Below, one piece after another: positions 9,465 through 17,989 of a stretch of DNA of 64,000 bases (position 1 is the stretch's first letter; each line of letters starts with the position of its first letter). The stretch lies in assembly GCA_037101405.1 (NCBI GenBank), contig AP017965.1:62001-126000 (forward strand), written 5' to 3'. The stretch comes from Candidatus Megaera polyxenophila. Lineage in GTDB: Bacteria; Pseudomonadota; Alphaproteobacteria; Rickettsiales; Rickettsiaceae. Position numbers and translations under genes: made by a program. The notes below the pieces were generated by a model. That model was given only the letters and a program-made list of their open reading frames with translations. It was not told the DNA's origin and did not search any database.

Positions 9465-9807
9465 AATTATAACGCAAATTATATCTCATAATTTCTGATT
9501 TTTAGTCTAGACAAATTGGGCCACCTTAAACTAATCCTATTGAATCTACCTTTGCTACGGTTAAGCATAGAACTAGAAAATCTAGGAATTGTTTTTCGAG
9601 AAATACTATTATTGCTGCTACCTATAAATTATTCCTTGAAGCAGAAAAAAGGTGGAAACCTTTACGAGGTAAAAACCGCATTGCCCAAGTTATTAATATG
9701 GAAAAATTTATAGATGGAATTCATGTAAGTGAAATTAGTAACGATAACTTAAATGAGAAAAAATATGTTGCCTAATTTTTTTCATACACAACATTTGACA
9801 ATAACTC

Positions 9808-9931
9808 CTTGATGATGTAAGTGCTGCCAGTTATCTGCGATATTTTCTGAAAAGAATCTTGTATATACAACTAAACTTATTATTGCACCGAGTGTGAACC
9901 ACAATAAATATTTGGTGTATCTGCATTTCAT
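9808..9931 (-). pseudogene. 5' stub of a membrane protein gene cut by IS256 copy 2
   Basis: On the minus strand an ATG at 9929-9931, with AAAGGT before it, starts MKCRYTKYLLWFTLGAIISL and continues through VVYTRFFSENIADNWQHLHHQ to the IS256 end. This is the start of a signal-anchor or membrane protein whose remainder is gone. The other side of the IS does not carry its 3' end, which supports a rearrangement at this element. Confidence 0.6.
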
Positions 9932-10229
9932 ATATATTACCTTTAAATGTTTTATTTATTGTTCAATAAGAGCCGCTTATAACATATATTGTAAAGTTAT
10001 TATTAGCTTAATGCAATTGTTCTATAGCTTTTCTGGCTTGCTGCATTAATACTCCAATGGAGCATTAATGTCCCGTAATTTATTGAAGTGTAATATATAG
10101 ATTATGGCTAATTAAAATATGAAAATAAAAAGATTTTATAGCCGGAATATCCTGTTTATTAACTTTAATACTTTTGATAAGTTTGCGTTTATGTTATCCA
10201 TAAGAGCTTAAATATTTAATCTTCCGCTA
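9932..10229. other. intergenic, no gene seen
   Basis: About 300 bases of AT-rich sequence with stops in all frames, upstream of the truncated membrane gene and downstream of the cold-shock gene. No hairpin strong enough to call a terminator was recognised by eye. Confidence 0.4.
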
Positions 10230-10433
10230 CTATACTAACCTTATATCGATTGCTGATAATTTACCTTGGTGAGACTCTGTGTTATATTCAATTTTTTGCC
10301 CTTCATTTAAATCTCTTAACCCGGCTTGCTCTAATGCTGATATATGTATAAATACATCACGTGATTTGTCATCTGGTTCTACAAAACCGTATCCCTTTGT
10401 TGAATTAAACCATTTTACCGTGCCTGTATGCAT
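10230..10433 (-). CDS. cold-shock domain protein
   Basis: A 67-residue CspA-family protein that is a single OB-fold. RNP1 is KGYGFVEP and RNP2 is DVFIHISAL, and the N-terminal GTVKWFNSTKGYG is standard. It should bind single-stranded RNA/DNA as a chaperone. It is more like free-living CspA than what I remember of the chromosomal Rickettsia protein, so it may be an acquired extra copy. It lies just downstream of the HU gene on the same strand, and the two could share a transcript. Confidence 0.93.
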   Translation of the reverse strand: MHTGTVKWFNSTKGYGFVEPDDKSRDVFIHISALEQAGLRDLNEGQKIEYNTESHQGKLSAIDIRLV

Positions 10434-10493
10434 AATGTTCTCTTTTATTGATTTTAAAAATTTATCTTAGCTTGTTTTGTTTAGAATTAGTTG

Positions 10494-10772
10494 TTATTTC
10501 GGATTAACAGCATCCTTTAGTTTTTGCCCGGCCTTGAATTTGGGTTGGTTATAAGCCGGTATTTGTAGAGGTTCTTGAGTTTTAGGATTACGTCCTGTCC
10601 TAGCTGCAACTTTACCTATACTAAAATTACCGAAACCAACGAGGGATATTTCCTTACCTTGCCCCATAGCATCAATTACTGAAGAGGTAAACATATCAAT
10701 TACTTTCTCAGCTTCTACTTTTGTACACTTATGTTGGTCTGCGATATGGGTGATAAATTCTGATTTATTCAT
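10494..10772 (-). CDS. HU/IHF-family DNA-binding protein
   Basis: A 92-residue histone-like protein of normal length. The conserved features are NKSEFITHIA at the start, GKEISLVGFGNFSI in the body and the DNA-contacting arm GRNPKTQEPLQIPA. It bends and compacts DNA. It is followed on the same strand by the cold-shock gene, which is a plausible two-gene nucleic-acid chaperone unit of RAGE cargo type. Confidence 0.94.
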   Translation of the reverse strand: MNKSEFITHIADQHKCTKVEAEKVIDMFTSSVIDAMGQGKEISLVGFGNFSIGKVAARTGRNPKTQEPLQIPAYNQPKFKAGQKLKDAVNPK

Positions 10773-10869
10773 GGGTTAAACCTTTAATTAGTTAATTAAT
10801 AATTATTACCTATAGTATTAGGCACGGTTAGCGATAATTACATATTTTTCTGTAATATGTTTCTGATTG

Positions 10870-11220
10870 TTAATCATATGGATCTCTTAATTCCTTTAAT
10901 ATTCTTGTCTCTTTCGTTTTAGCCAGTATTTCTTGAAATCTCCTTACAGGATTTTCAATTTCTCGAAAGATAGAATTGTCAATCGATACCTTCTTTTGGT
11001 TCTCGTTTCCTATACTGTTTTTATTTAATGATCTTTGTCCATTTTTGTGTATATTAGAAAGCTTATAATGCTTTATATAATTATTTAAAACATACTCAGA
11101 TACTTTCAATTCTTGGTATACTTCTCTTTTAAGTTTACTGCTATTTAAAAGCTTCTGTATTTCACTGGGTTTGTAGTTTTGTTTAAGGTACTTAAGATCA
11201 CGTAGGGTTTTTCCTCTCAT
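10870..11220 (-). CDS. hypothetical protein (116 aa), possible DNA-binding
   Basis: A basic, helical protein. The N-terminal half (LRDLKYLKQNYKPSEIQKLL, then LKVSEYVLNNYIKHYKL) could form a helix-turn-helix, and the C-terminal half is Lys/Glu-rich. No family is recognised. It starts a few bases downstream of the end of the small Rpn-tail gene, on the same strand, so it is probably part of one transcript with the Rpn nuclease. Confidence 0.5.
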   Translation of the reverse strand: MRGKTLRDLKYLKQNYKPSEIQKLLNSSKLKREVYQELKVSEYVLNNYIKHYKLSNIHKNGQRSLNKNSIGNENQKKVSIDNSIFREIENPVRRFQEILAKTKETRILKELRDPYD

Positions 11221-11226
11221 ATCTTT

Positions 11227-11367
11227 TCAAGCTTTACTTTTTAGCTTTGCTATTTCCTCTAAACTAAGTCCTGTTACGGAAGAAATCAGTTTATCATCCA
11301 GCTTCTGGTTTATCATATTAATTGCTGTCTTAATCAAAATGGGATGTGCATCGTTACTCATGGTCAT
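11227..11367 (-). CDS. short Rpn C-terminal-tail-like protein
   Basis: A 46-residue frame whose ATG (11365-11367) overlaps the stop of the Rpn gene as ATGA. It ends LISSVTGLSLEEIAKLKSKA, which parallels the C terminus of the Rpn protein (KISKITGLTVKEIEKLK). It is either a duplicated tail module or the remnant of a second Rpn gene. The start-stop overlap argues that it is translated. Confidence 0.5.
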   Translation of the reverse strand: MTMSNDAHPILIKTAINMINQKLDDKLISSVTGLSLEEIAKLKSKA

Positions 11368-12245
11368 TTTAACTTTTCTATTTCTTTAACAGTTAAACCG
11401 GTAATTTTAGATATTTTTTCAATAGCATCTCCGTCTAATAGCATAGCCCTGGCTATTTCCATTTTCTCCTCAGTTTTACCCTTCTCAATACCTTTCTCAA
11501 TACCTCTAGCTTCTGCAGCTGCTAATTCGTCCCTGTCGCTATAAAGCTTCTTCTGGTAATAAGAGTAGTTTGCCCTCTCTTCAGGAGTCATTTTCAGGAT
11601 ACTAAGCTTTTCTGCTACCTGAACCATATAAGGTGAGTGATAATTTTCTGGTATTTCATCATACTTCATGACATGTAGCCAGTCATCTATTTCTTTTTCT
11701 AAACGATCATTAAATTGCGGTATCGATATATAAAAATATTCAGGTAGAATATCGGTTGCATCAAATATTTCACCCGTTTGCTGATTTTTAATATGAACGG
11801 ATAGTTTCTCGTTAGTTTCTATTTCATGAATAATAGTCTTGCCGTGATAAATAGCTCCGTTACCGATCGGAAAATAGAGCAGGGAGATATGGAATATTTT
11901 TATTATCTGGGTGTAGTCTTCCCTTTGGGCTAAATTGTCGACTATCAGTCTGGAAGTATTAAATAGTGATTTATGAATAAAAGAATCTTTAACGTTACGT
12001 TCAATCTCGATAATGTATTTATGGTGATCTTCGTCTTCAACGATTAAATCCGCTAGACTTCTTTTGCTTTTACTATACTCTTTATTACTCTCGCTCTCAA
12101 GTAAGGCAACTATTTTGACGTCTTTATAGCCTTTTGTTTTAAGCAGAGCTGAAATAAAGCCTTCTACTACGGCGTAATCACCTTTATCCTTAAGGAGATA
12201 CTTTATCCCGTAATCAAAGGATACCAAAGGTTTATCATTACTCAT
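11364..12245 (-). CDS. Rpn-family recombination-promoting nuclease / putative transposase
   Basis: A 293-residue PD-(D/E)XK superfamily protein. The N terminus (SFDYGIKYLLKDKGDYAVVEGF) and the segment SLADLIVEDEDHHKYIIEIE carry the expected acidic nuclease residues (D, then E-x-E). The C-terminal part has the coiled region GIEKGIEKGKTEEKMEIARA and a small helical tail typical of these proteins. Rpn proteins cut DNA and promote RecA-independent recombination, and Rickettsia genomes carry many copies in mobile regions. It heads a small transcription unit with the tail-like gene and the 116-residue protein. Confidence 0.88.
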   Translation of the reverse strand: MSNDKPLVSFDYGIKYLLKDKGDYAVVEGFISALLKTKGYKDVKIVALLESESNKEYSKSKRSLADLIVEDEDHHKYIIEIERNVKDSFIHKSLFNTSRLIVDNLAQREDYTQIIKIFHISLLYFPIGNGAIYHGKTIIHEIETNEKLSVHIKNQQTGEIFDATDILPEYFYISIPQFNDRLEKEIDDWLHVMKYDEIPENYHSPYMVQVAEKLSILKMTPEERANYSYYQKKLYSDRDELAAAEARGIEKGIEKGKTEEKMEIARAMLLDGDAIEKISKITGLTVKEIEKLK

Positions 12246-12336
12246 AATAGTACTTTATTTTGTTTTTTTACTGATTATTTTGCTCAACAAATATTGTATC
12301 ACAAATGCCTGAGAAGTTCCATAGTTTTATTGGTGT

Positions 12337-12951
12337 TTATGGGCTTTCATAACAATTATCGCTGTTAGTTTTATTCTGAAGTTCTACAAAGCTGCGTTCC
12401 AAATAATTTGTAACCTTTTGTAAATAAGCAAACAGAGAAGATTCTGTTAAGTCATCTTGATCTAAGATTTCATAAGCTTTCGTTAAAAGGTTAAGTTTTC
12501 TAGGAGTAACAGTCTGTTGTTCTTGATTTTGTTTATATCTACTATGTGCAGCTTTACCGTTTTCAGCTATATTGTGCATTCCCCTAGTGCGTATTTGTAT
12601 TTCAACAGGTAATCCATATGAACCTAAAAGAATAACAGTATGCAGGGAGCGATAACCATTAGTCTTTGGCTTGTTGATATAATCTCTATACTTTTCTGGT
12701 ATTACCTTGTAAATTTCCTGAATAAGTTTTAGTGCCGTATAGCATTCGTCTTGTTCGTTTACTATAATTCTAAAGCCAACAATGTCAGTTAGTTCTTCAA
12801 TCTTAACTGATTTTCTAGTTAATTTATGTAAAATGGAATAAGGGTCTTTAACTCTACAGGAAATGTCTGTTGTTATACCAAGTGCTTGTAATTGATTGCA
12901 AATTAAGTTAATTTCTTGGTTATACGAACAGTCTTTTGGTTTGTTATCCAT
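12337..12951 (-). CDS. RelA/SpoT synthetase-domain protein (short)
   Basis: A 204-residue stand-alone (p)ppGpp synthetase domain. Recognisable parts are VKIEELTDIVGFRIIV, the GYRSLHTVILLG substrate loop and VEIQIRTRGMHNIAENGKAAHSRYK. There is no hydrolase, TGS or ACT domain. It is divergent from the separate hydrolase gene at 13314. Together they look like one bifunctional SpoT split into two genes, an arrangement known in Rickettsia. Whether the synthetase is active cannot be told, but the core motifs look preserved. Confidence 0.9.
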   Translation of the reverse strand: MDNKPKDCSYNQEINLICNQLQALGITTDISCRVKDPYSILHKLTRKSVKIEELTDIVGFRIIVNEQDECYTALKLIQEIYKVIPEKYRDYINKPKTNGYRSLHTVILLGSYGLPVEIQIRTRGMHNIAENGKAAHSRYKQNQEQQTVTPRKLNLLTKAYEILDQDDLTESSLFAYLQKVTNYLERSFVELQNKTNSDNCYESP

Positions 12952-13313
12952 TTCAGTCTTATTCGGCTAGGTTTAACTAGGAGCTTAAATCTAAGCTACC
13001 AAAGGTGGTTAAGCCTGTCAACACCCTTATAAATGGGATATATGATTAAGTTATATAACGTGAACGCTACGTCTGTATCAAATAATATCTTACCTATGTA
13101 AAAACCCGTAAACTCATCTTTTATACGATACTCTACCTTACCTATGGAAGTCATCGTCGTGAGTTGTTCTAATTAAATGTTGTGCCATTTTTAATCTATT
13201 AATACTTCATTTGTAATATTAAAGAAAATAATTTAATAAATATTCATAATTTACTTATATTTCAACTAATATGGAGTTATTATGTAATTATGTGGTTAAT
13301 TAATTCTTAAATT
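12952..13313. promoter_or_regulatory. divergent intergenic region between split spoT genes
   Basis: About 360 bases separate the divergently transcribed synthetase and hydrolase genes, so both promoters should be here. The sequence next to the hydrolase gene is very AT-rich (about 13180-13310). No clear -35/-10 pair or operator could be assigned by eye. Confidence 0.35.
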
Positions 13314-13997
13314 ATGGATTATTCAGAGTCTTGTAAATATTCAATAAGATTAATAGCAAAACTAAAGTCATTAGATACTAAAAATGTACTGGACTTTAAT
13401 TTAATTAATAAAGCTATTTATTACGCTAAAAAATATCATGGTAGCCAATTGCGCAAGTCCGGCGAACCATTTTATAGCCATCCACTAGAGGTGGCATATC
13501 TATTTGCTGAATACACGGCAAAAGAAGAAGTGCAGTATTATACAACTGATTTAATAATTACTGCTATAATGCATGATACTATAGAAGATACATCACTAAC
13601 TAAAGAGATGATTAGTCAAGTCTTTAATGAATCAATAGCAAGTAAAGTAGAAGATTTAACCAGAATTAAAGTAAATAAAAAAATCCCTGCAGGAGAGACT
13701 CTGGAATTAGTTTATCCTCAGAATAAAAAGGATATATTATATATTAAATTATTTGATAGATTGCATAACATGCGGACTATAGCTTTTTTACCTGAAATAA
13801 AAAGAAATAAAGTTATTGATGAAACTGTGGAGTATTTTGTATCCCTTTGTTCTGTTTTAGATCTTTACGAGGTCAAAAAAGAATTAATAACATTAAGTTA
13901 CCAATATAAATCCTTGCATAATTATTCTATTTTTGCGGCTAATGATACTTCATTACCTGATCCTTTTTCCTTTTTACCTTCAATTTTAACGAAATAA
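13314..13997 (+). CDS. SpoT-type (p)ppGpp hydrolase (HD domain)
   Basis: A 227-residue HD phosphohydrolase. The metal-binding pattern is present: H in KKYHGSQLRKSGEPFYSHPL, HD in AIMHDTIEDT, and D in LFDRLHNMRT. It should remove pyrophosphate from (p)ppGpp. No synthetase domain follows, as that function sits in the divergent gene at 12337-12951. Its 3' end overlaps the 3' end of the convergent proP gene by 76 bases. Confidence 0.9.
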   Translation: MDYSESCKYSIRLIAKLKSLDTKNVLDFNLINKAIYYAKKYHGSQLRKSGEPFYSHPLEVAYLFAEYTAKEEVQYYTTDLIITAIMHDTIEDTSLTKEMISQVFNESIASKVEDLTRIKVNKKIPAGETLELVYPQNKKDILYIKLFDRLHNMRTIAFLPEIKRNKVIDETVEYFVSLCSVLDLYEVKKELITLSYQYKSLHNYSIFAANDTSLPDPFSFLPSILTK

Positions 13998-15174
13998 AAT
14001 AAGCCTAATCCATACCCAATAACTATTGGAAAAAGAAGAAACAACAGACCTAAATTCCCAAAGTGTCTTATTAAGTAAATCACTCCAAAGGAGCTAATTA
14101 TATACATTAAAGCACGTGATGCAGCATAAGAAAAACAGGTAGTAGTAAATCTCTGAAATACTGGAAAATGTTTATAAAAAATTGGCGTAGCCGGGAATTC
14201 AACAAGCAGTGATAAAGATAATAGGATTTGAATTAGCATTAACCCGGAACCGGTAGTAATGTGATTTAATAAAAAAGGCGAAGCTAGAATAAACGGGCCG
14301 GCAAAATAAAATTTTATTTTTAGGAATTTCAAAGGATTTATAAAATATACCAAACATGTAATCAACATAGTAAAAGCAAGGTCTAGGGATGATACAATAA
14401 AATTTTGCTGTATTACCTGTTCAGTAGTATATCCAAACTTATCTCTTAAAAGATTAGAACTATGGATAAATATAAGATAAAAGCACACAGGATACGATAA
14501 TTGTATAAAGAAAAACGATATAACAGCTTTTTTGTTTAGTTTTTCTTTAATCCAGGGTTTATCTAGTATTTTTTCTTTGCTAGAACTAAGTTTTAAGTCT
14601 TTGTGCAAGTTCATGAGTTGTTTTTTAGCATTGGCAAAGTCAGGTGTTTCCCTTAAGGACCTTCTAGCAAAAGAACCAATAACTGCAACTATTGCTCCAA
14701 CCCAAAATGCCACTCTCCAGTTAAAAAGTTGGGATAACGAAATATTGGCTACAAATAAAGCCATTGTACCACCTAAAGTAAGGCACACACTTATAAAAGC
14801 TACAGCAGGGAAAACGAAAGGAGGCTTAATAAGTTCTGTAAGATATACTTCAGCACCGACACGTTCTCCCATCGAAGACATACCTTGTAGAATACGGCAA
14901 ATTGTAACGGCCCAAGAAGCAACAATGCCTACCTGTTCATAAGTTGGGAGGTTAGCCATGACTACACAGGATATAGACATGACGGTAGTGGTTATTATTA
15001 CAGTTGCTTTTCTACCTATTCTATCTCCTAATCTACCAATTAATATAGCTCCTATAGGGCGAAATATAAATGTAATGCAGAAAGAAAAAGCACTTAATAA
15101 TTGTGCCGAAAATTCATTAACTTGTGAAAAAAATAGCTCATTAAGTAATACCGCCATGTGAACATATAACATGA
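13922..15174 (-). CDS. proP: proline/betaine-type MFS transporter ProP, exon 2
   Basis: This carries residues 31-447 of a ProP-like metabolite:H+ symporter. The MFS loop GRLGDRIGRKATV and about eleven membrane segments are visible. The protein begins mid-family here because a group II intron separates it from its first 30 codons at 19437-19527. Exact joining of the exons (GAC-C | TC-ATG) restores EYFDLMLYVHMAVLL, as in intact ProP proteins, and a total of 447 residues. The gene is functional only if the nested introns are removed from the RNA. Substrate is inferred from the family. Confidence 0.9.
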
Positions 15175-15215
15175 GTTATCTAAGTAGAGATAGTCACCCA
15201 TCTCTACTCGACTTC

Positions 15216-15250
15216 AAAACCGTACGTGACAGTTTCCCGTCATACGGCTC
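15216..15250 (-). ncRNA. group II intron domain V (outer intron)
   Basis: On the minus strand the sequence GAGCCGTATGACGGGAAACT followed by GTCACGTACGGTTT folds into the short 34-nt catalytic hairpin of domain V, with a GAAA loop and matching GCCGTA/TACGGT arms. It lies immediately 3' of the intron reverse transcriptase frame, as expected. Confidence 0.85.
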
Positions 15251-16067
15251 CTCGACTGATTTGGTGTTTGTCATACATACCTTTGCTATGTATAATATCG
15301 TGGCAATGTCCATGTAATAACACTAAATTCTCATATTTATTGTTACCATGATTTCCATCGTTATGATGAATTTCTATAACATTATCAGAATTAAGGAATA
15401 ATTTACATTTTCCACATCTACCTTGTTGCATTTTCATTAATTTCGCTAGCTTTGGTTTTATTCCTGGCATTTTTCCAAGACGTGTTGTCCAATATTCCCA
15501 ATCGCTATTATATGGTGATTTAGTTCCTATGACCTTGATGTGACGTTTAATTTTATGTTCCGAATGAAGGATCATAAACTTGCCATCATGTGTCATAAAT
15601 CTCCATTTATAGTTGCCATGTTGTCTAAAATATTTGAATTGTACAAAAGTCCTAGACTTATCAGGATGTCTCCTTATTGACCATTGCCACAATTTCTTAT
15701 GAAGCTTGTGATCCATCTTCCTAAAAATACTACTTGATACCCCTGGTGTGTAGTAATTACTCCATCCTTTTATTATTGGATTGAGTCTTTCTATTACTTT
15801 TTCCTGAGGCATTGCTATCATATTCCTTAAGGTTTTTTTGATAGTTAACAAATGCTCTTTTTGTCCTTGTTTACTTGGTCTAGTATAAGACTTATAGCCT
15901 CTTCTTTTATTTTTATCTGGAAATTGCCTTATTGTGTATCCTAAAAAGTCAAATCCTGGTTTTTGACCATTATCGCTATTTAAACTATGCACAATATTTG
16001 TCTTCGATTCTTTTAGTTTTAGCCCGATGTTTGCTAACCATTTTTCTATGGTTGCTTTTGCCTTCAT
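15240..16067 (-). pseudogene. outer intron reverse transcriptase/maturase, C-terminal part with HNH domain
   Basis: This 3' segment (275 codons from its first ATG) carries the thumb/maturase domain (about residues 1-190: FDFLGYTIRQFP, LNPIIKGWSNYYTP) and a C-terminal HNH endonuclease (CGKC, then IEIHHNDGNHGNNKYENLVL and HGHCHDIIH). The frame extends upstream through FVVIHENKEII to the inner intron's 3' edge, where it joins IRYADD on the other side. It is therefore the end of the same protein that starts at 18831, not a separate gene. Confidence 0.85.
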
Positions 16068-16139
16068 AATAATTTCCTTATTTTCGTGAATAACAACAAG
16101 GAGAGTAGACCAGAGGAACTTCCCCGCTAGTCTCTCGCA

Positions 16140-16173
16140 GAACGGTGCGTAAACCTCTCAGCTTACACCGCTC
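16140..16173 (-). ncRNA. group II intron domain V (inner intron)
   Basis: On the minus strand GAGCGGTGTAAGCTGAGAGG followed by TTTACGCACCGTTC forms the 34-nt domain V hairpin (GAGCGGTG paired with CACCGTTC). It begins three bases past the stop codon of the inner reverse transcriptase, the usual spacing for bacterial group II introns. Confidence 0.85.
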
Positions 16174-16176
16174 CCA

Positions 16177-17517
16177 TTATCCAATCGGCGATCCAAGACC
16201 TATCCTCCAATGAACAAATAGTTTTGGTTCTCGCTTTCTAACGCAACCTAACCATTTCCTCGCTCGTCGTTTATGACCTTGATATCTTTTGTATTTCCTC
16301 ATTACCCATCGAGTTAGATATTGCTCTATATTTCTCAGGTATGGATACATGGCTGATTTATAATATCTTCCATAATAATTTATCCAACCCTGTACTATAG
16401 AGTTAAACATTCTCGCTAAGTCTCCTATGTTCTTATCGCTTCGCAAATGTAGCTTCCAGCTCCGTATCTCTTTCTTGATACGACTTGCAGCTTTCTGACT
16501 GATTGCGGGTGTAAAGTTTACAAACATCTTCCCTTTCTTATTCTTTGATAGTCTGGGGCGAAATGTATAACCTAGAAAGTCAAAGTTTTCATACTCATGT
16601 GAGTCTTTTCGATCGACATCTTTGCAATACACTATTTTCGTTTTATCTGAATGCAATTCAAGACCACATTCTCTTAATCTGGCTCTAATTGCCTCCAGTA
16701 CTTTTTCCGCTAACTTTTTGGAACTGCAATGCACCAGCGCATCATCCACGTAACGTTCGAACTTTATTTCTGGAAATTGTCTCTTCATCCATTCGTCAAA
16801 TGCATAATGCATGAATATATTAGACATCAAAGGACTAGCTACTCCGCCTTGCGAAATTCCAGCATTTCTTTCAATCAATATCCCATCTTCTTTTTGAATC
16901 GGGGCTTTTAACCACCTTTCAACATAAAGATGAATCCACTTCTCTTCAGTATGGAATCTTATTGCTTTCATTACGAGTTGGTGATCTACAGTATCGAAAA
17001 AACTTTTGATATCCAAATCAATACACCAATCATTTCTCCAGCATCTCTCTCTTGCTACTCCAACTGCATCTAGAGCCGATTTCCCAGTTCTATACCCGTA
17101 GGAATCTTCATGAAATATCGGTTCTACTATAGGCTCTAAATGGCTTTTAACCACAGCTTGCGCCACTCGATCTGATACAGTTGGAATTGATAACAAGCGA
17201 TGACTTTTGCTACCATCTCTTTTAGGTATTTCCACACCTCTTACAGCTGGTGGAAAATAGCTACCAGATGACATTCGATTCCATAACTTGTAAAGATTGT
17301 CTTTTAGATTTGATTCAAAATCTGCTATAGATTCTAAATCTACTCCATAAGTTCCTTTATTGTCTTTGACTTTTTCCCAAGCTGCCATTACGCTTTTCTT
17401 AGAAATACAAAATGATTTTGTCTTACTCAATTTAACTCCTCCCACCTTTTGGTAGTTGATTAACAAATAAGACGGATAATTCAACCCCTTCGCTCCAGTG
17501 TCTTTCAACACCTTCAT
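16177..17517 (-). CDS. group II intron reverse transcriptase/maturase (inner intron)
   Basis: A 446-residue intron-encoded protein. Reverse transcriptase motifs are intact: SIPTVSDRVAQAVV, DSYGYRTGKSALDAV, DIKSFFDTVDH, GISQGGVASPLMSN and the catalytic FERYVDDALVH. The thumb/X maturase domain follows (FDFLGYTFRPRLS, IVQGWINYYGRYYKS). There is no HNH or other endonuclease domain, so this intron belongs to a different lineage from the outer one and would retrohome without second-strand cleavage. It helps the intron splice and copy itself. The start may be one of several downstream codons, since the first 30 residues are not conserved. Confidence 0.92.
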   Translation of the reverse strand: MKVLKDTGAKGLNYPSYLLINYQKVGGVKLSKTKSFCISKKSVMAAWEKVKDNKGTYGVDLESIADFESNLKDNLYKLWNRMSSGSYFPPAVRGVEIPKRDGSKSHRLLSIPTVSDRVAQAVVKSHLEPIVEPIFHEDSYGYRTGKSALDAVGVARERCWRNDWCIDLDIKSFFDTVDHQLVMKAIRFHTEEKWIHLYVERWLKAPIQKEDGILIERNAGISQGGVASPLMSNIFMHYAFDEWMKRQFPEIKFERYVDDALVHCSSKKLAEKVLEAIRARLRECGLELHSDKTKIVYCKDVDRKDSHEYENFDFLGYTFRPRLSKNKKGKMFVNFTPAISQKAASRIKKEIRSWKLHLRSDKNIGDLARMFNSIVQGWINYYGRYYKSAMYPYLRNIEQYLTRWVMRKYKRYQGHKRRARKWLGCVRKREPKLFVHWRIGLGSPIG

Positions 17518-17989
17518 AACTACTACGAGTTAATCCGCCCCTATATACTACATTGGTACTCTGATCCTTATGGTGCTTCCACTTGGATTTCTCCCTTAGC
17601 ATTAGTACACAGGTTCCCACGTTCCATATAAAAGCCTGATTCAAGTTCATGCCACCTCTATGCCGGAGATCACTTAGCCAGTAAACAGGTTTCCGCTAAA
17701 TTTATCCCGAAGCAACGACTTCTCCTCGGTTTTGATCTCATCTATACGCTTTCGACACTTCAGCAGTGGTTCAATCGCTTCATCTCCCTGAATCTTACCT
17801 GATATCTTGTTAGACACCTTTTCTCTAACGCTCACCACCATAGCTTTTGACTACAGCAGCTTAGAGTGGTTTGAAATCTTTTCCTGTAAAACGATTTCGG
17901 AGGGCCGACCTCCATCTTTTATATAGTTACACACAAATTCAAATTATTATTTTGGCTTCATAAAATTCTCCTTTGTGCTCGTGGCACAC

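Larger units (their letters stand above)
8265..9528 (+). mobile_element. IS3-family insertion sequence inside IS256 copy 2
   Basis: A 1264-bp element with imperfect ends TAATGGTACCCAAAAACTGG and, read inward from the right, TAAGGTGGCCCAATTTGTCT. It is flanked by a 5-bp duplication (aacta at 8260-8264 and 9529-9533). It carries the two overlapping frames typical of the family. Insertion into an IS already present gives a nested IS structure and an order of events: IS256 first, IS3 second. Confidence 0.9.
7229..9775 (+). pseudogene. IS256-family transposase interrupted by IS3
   Basis: The first 345 or so codons are identical to copy 1 up to LRTT, where the IS3 element enters. The remaining part (NPIESTFATVKHRTRKS to the C terminus) resumes at about 9534 and ends at 9775. 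The catalytic Glu is on the far side of the insertion, so the product of the 5' part (ending at 8305) cannot be active. Confidence 0.93.
7112..9807 (+). mobile_element. IS256-family element copy 2, split by an IS3 element
   Basis: The left end (7112) and right end (9807) match copy 1 base for base as far as I can read, including both inverted repeats. Between 8265 and 9528 an IS3-family element is inserted. The flanks differ: tatcccttg on the left and cttgatgat on the right. There is no 9-bp target duplication here, so recombination between IS256 copies or a deletion probably joined two unrelated flanks. Confidence 0.9.
16100..17989 (-). mobile_element. inner group II intron inserted in the outer intron's RT gene
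   Basis: About 1890 bp. On the minus strand it begins GTGTGCCACGAGC directly after GCGGATGATT, inside the YADD catalytic motif of the outer reverse transcriptase, and ends before TTGTTGTTATTCACG. Removing it restores YADDFVVIHEN. Domain V is at 16140-16173 and a domain VI hairpin follows. It encodes an intact reverse transcriptase of a different type, so it may be active. The exact last base of the intron is less sure than the first, because it ends in CC rather than AY. Confidence 0.88.

Noticed and set aside
15240..16067. Annotation of this segment as an independent HNH endonuclease or RT gene
   Set aside because: Its frame continues upstream to the inner intron border and joins the YADD half of the outer RT, so it is the 3' part of one interrupted gene.
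17432..17650. 72-residue frame on the minus strand upstream of the inner intron RT
   Set aside because: It lies in the intron RNA region between the 5' splice site and the RT gene and overlaps the RT start; the sequence is explained by intron structure and no protein family fits.
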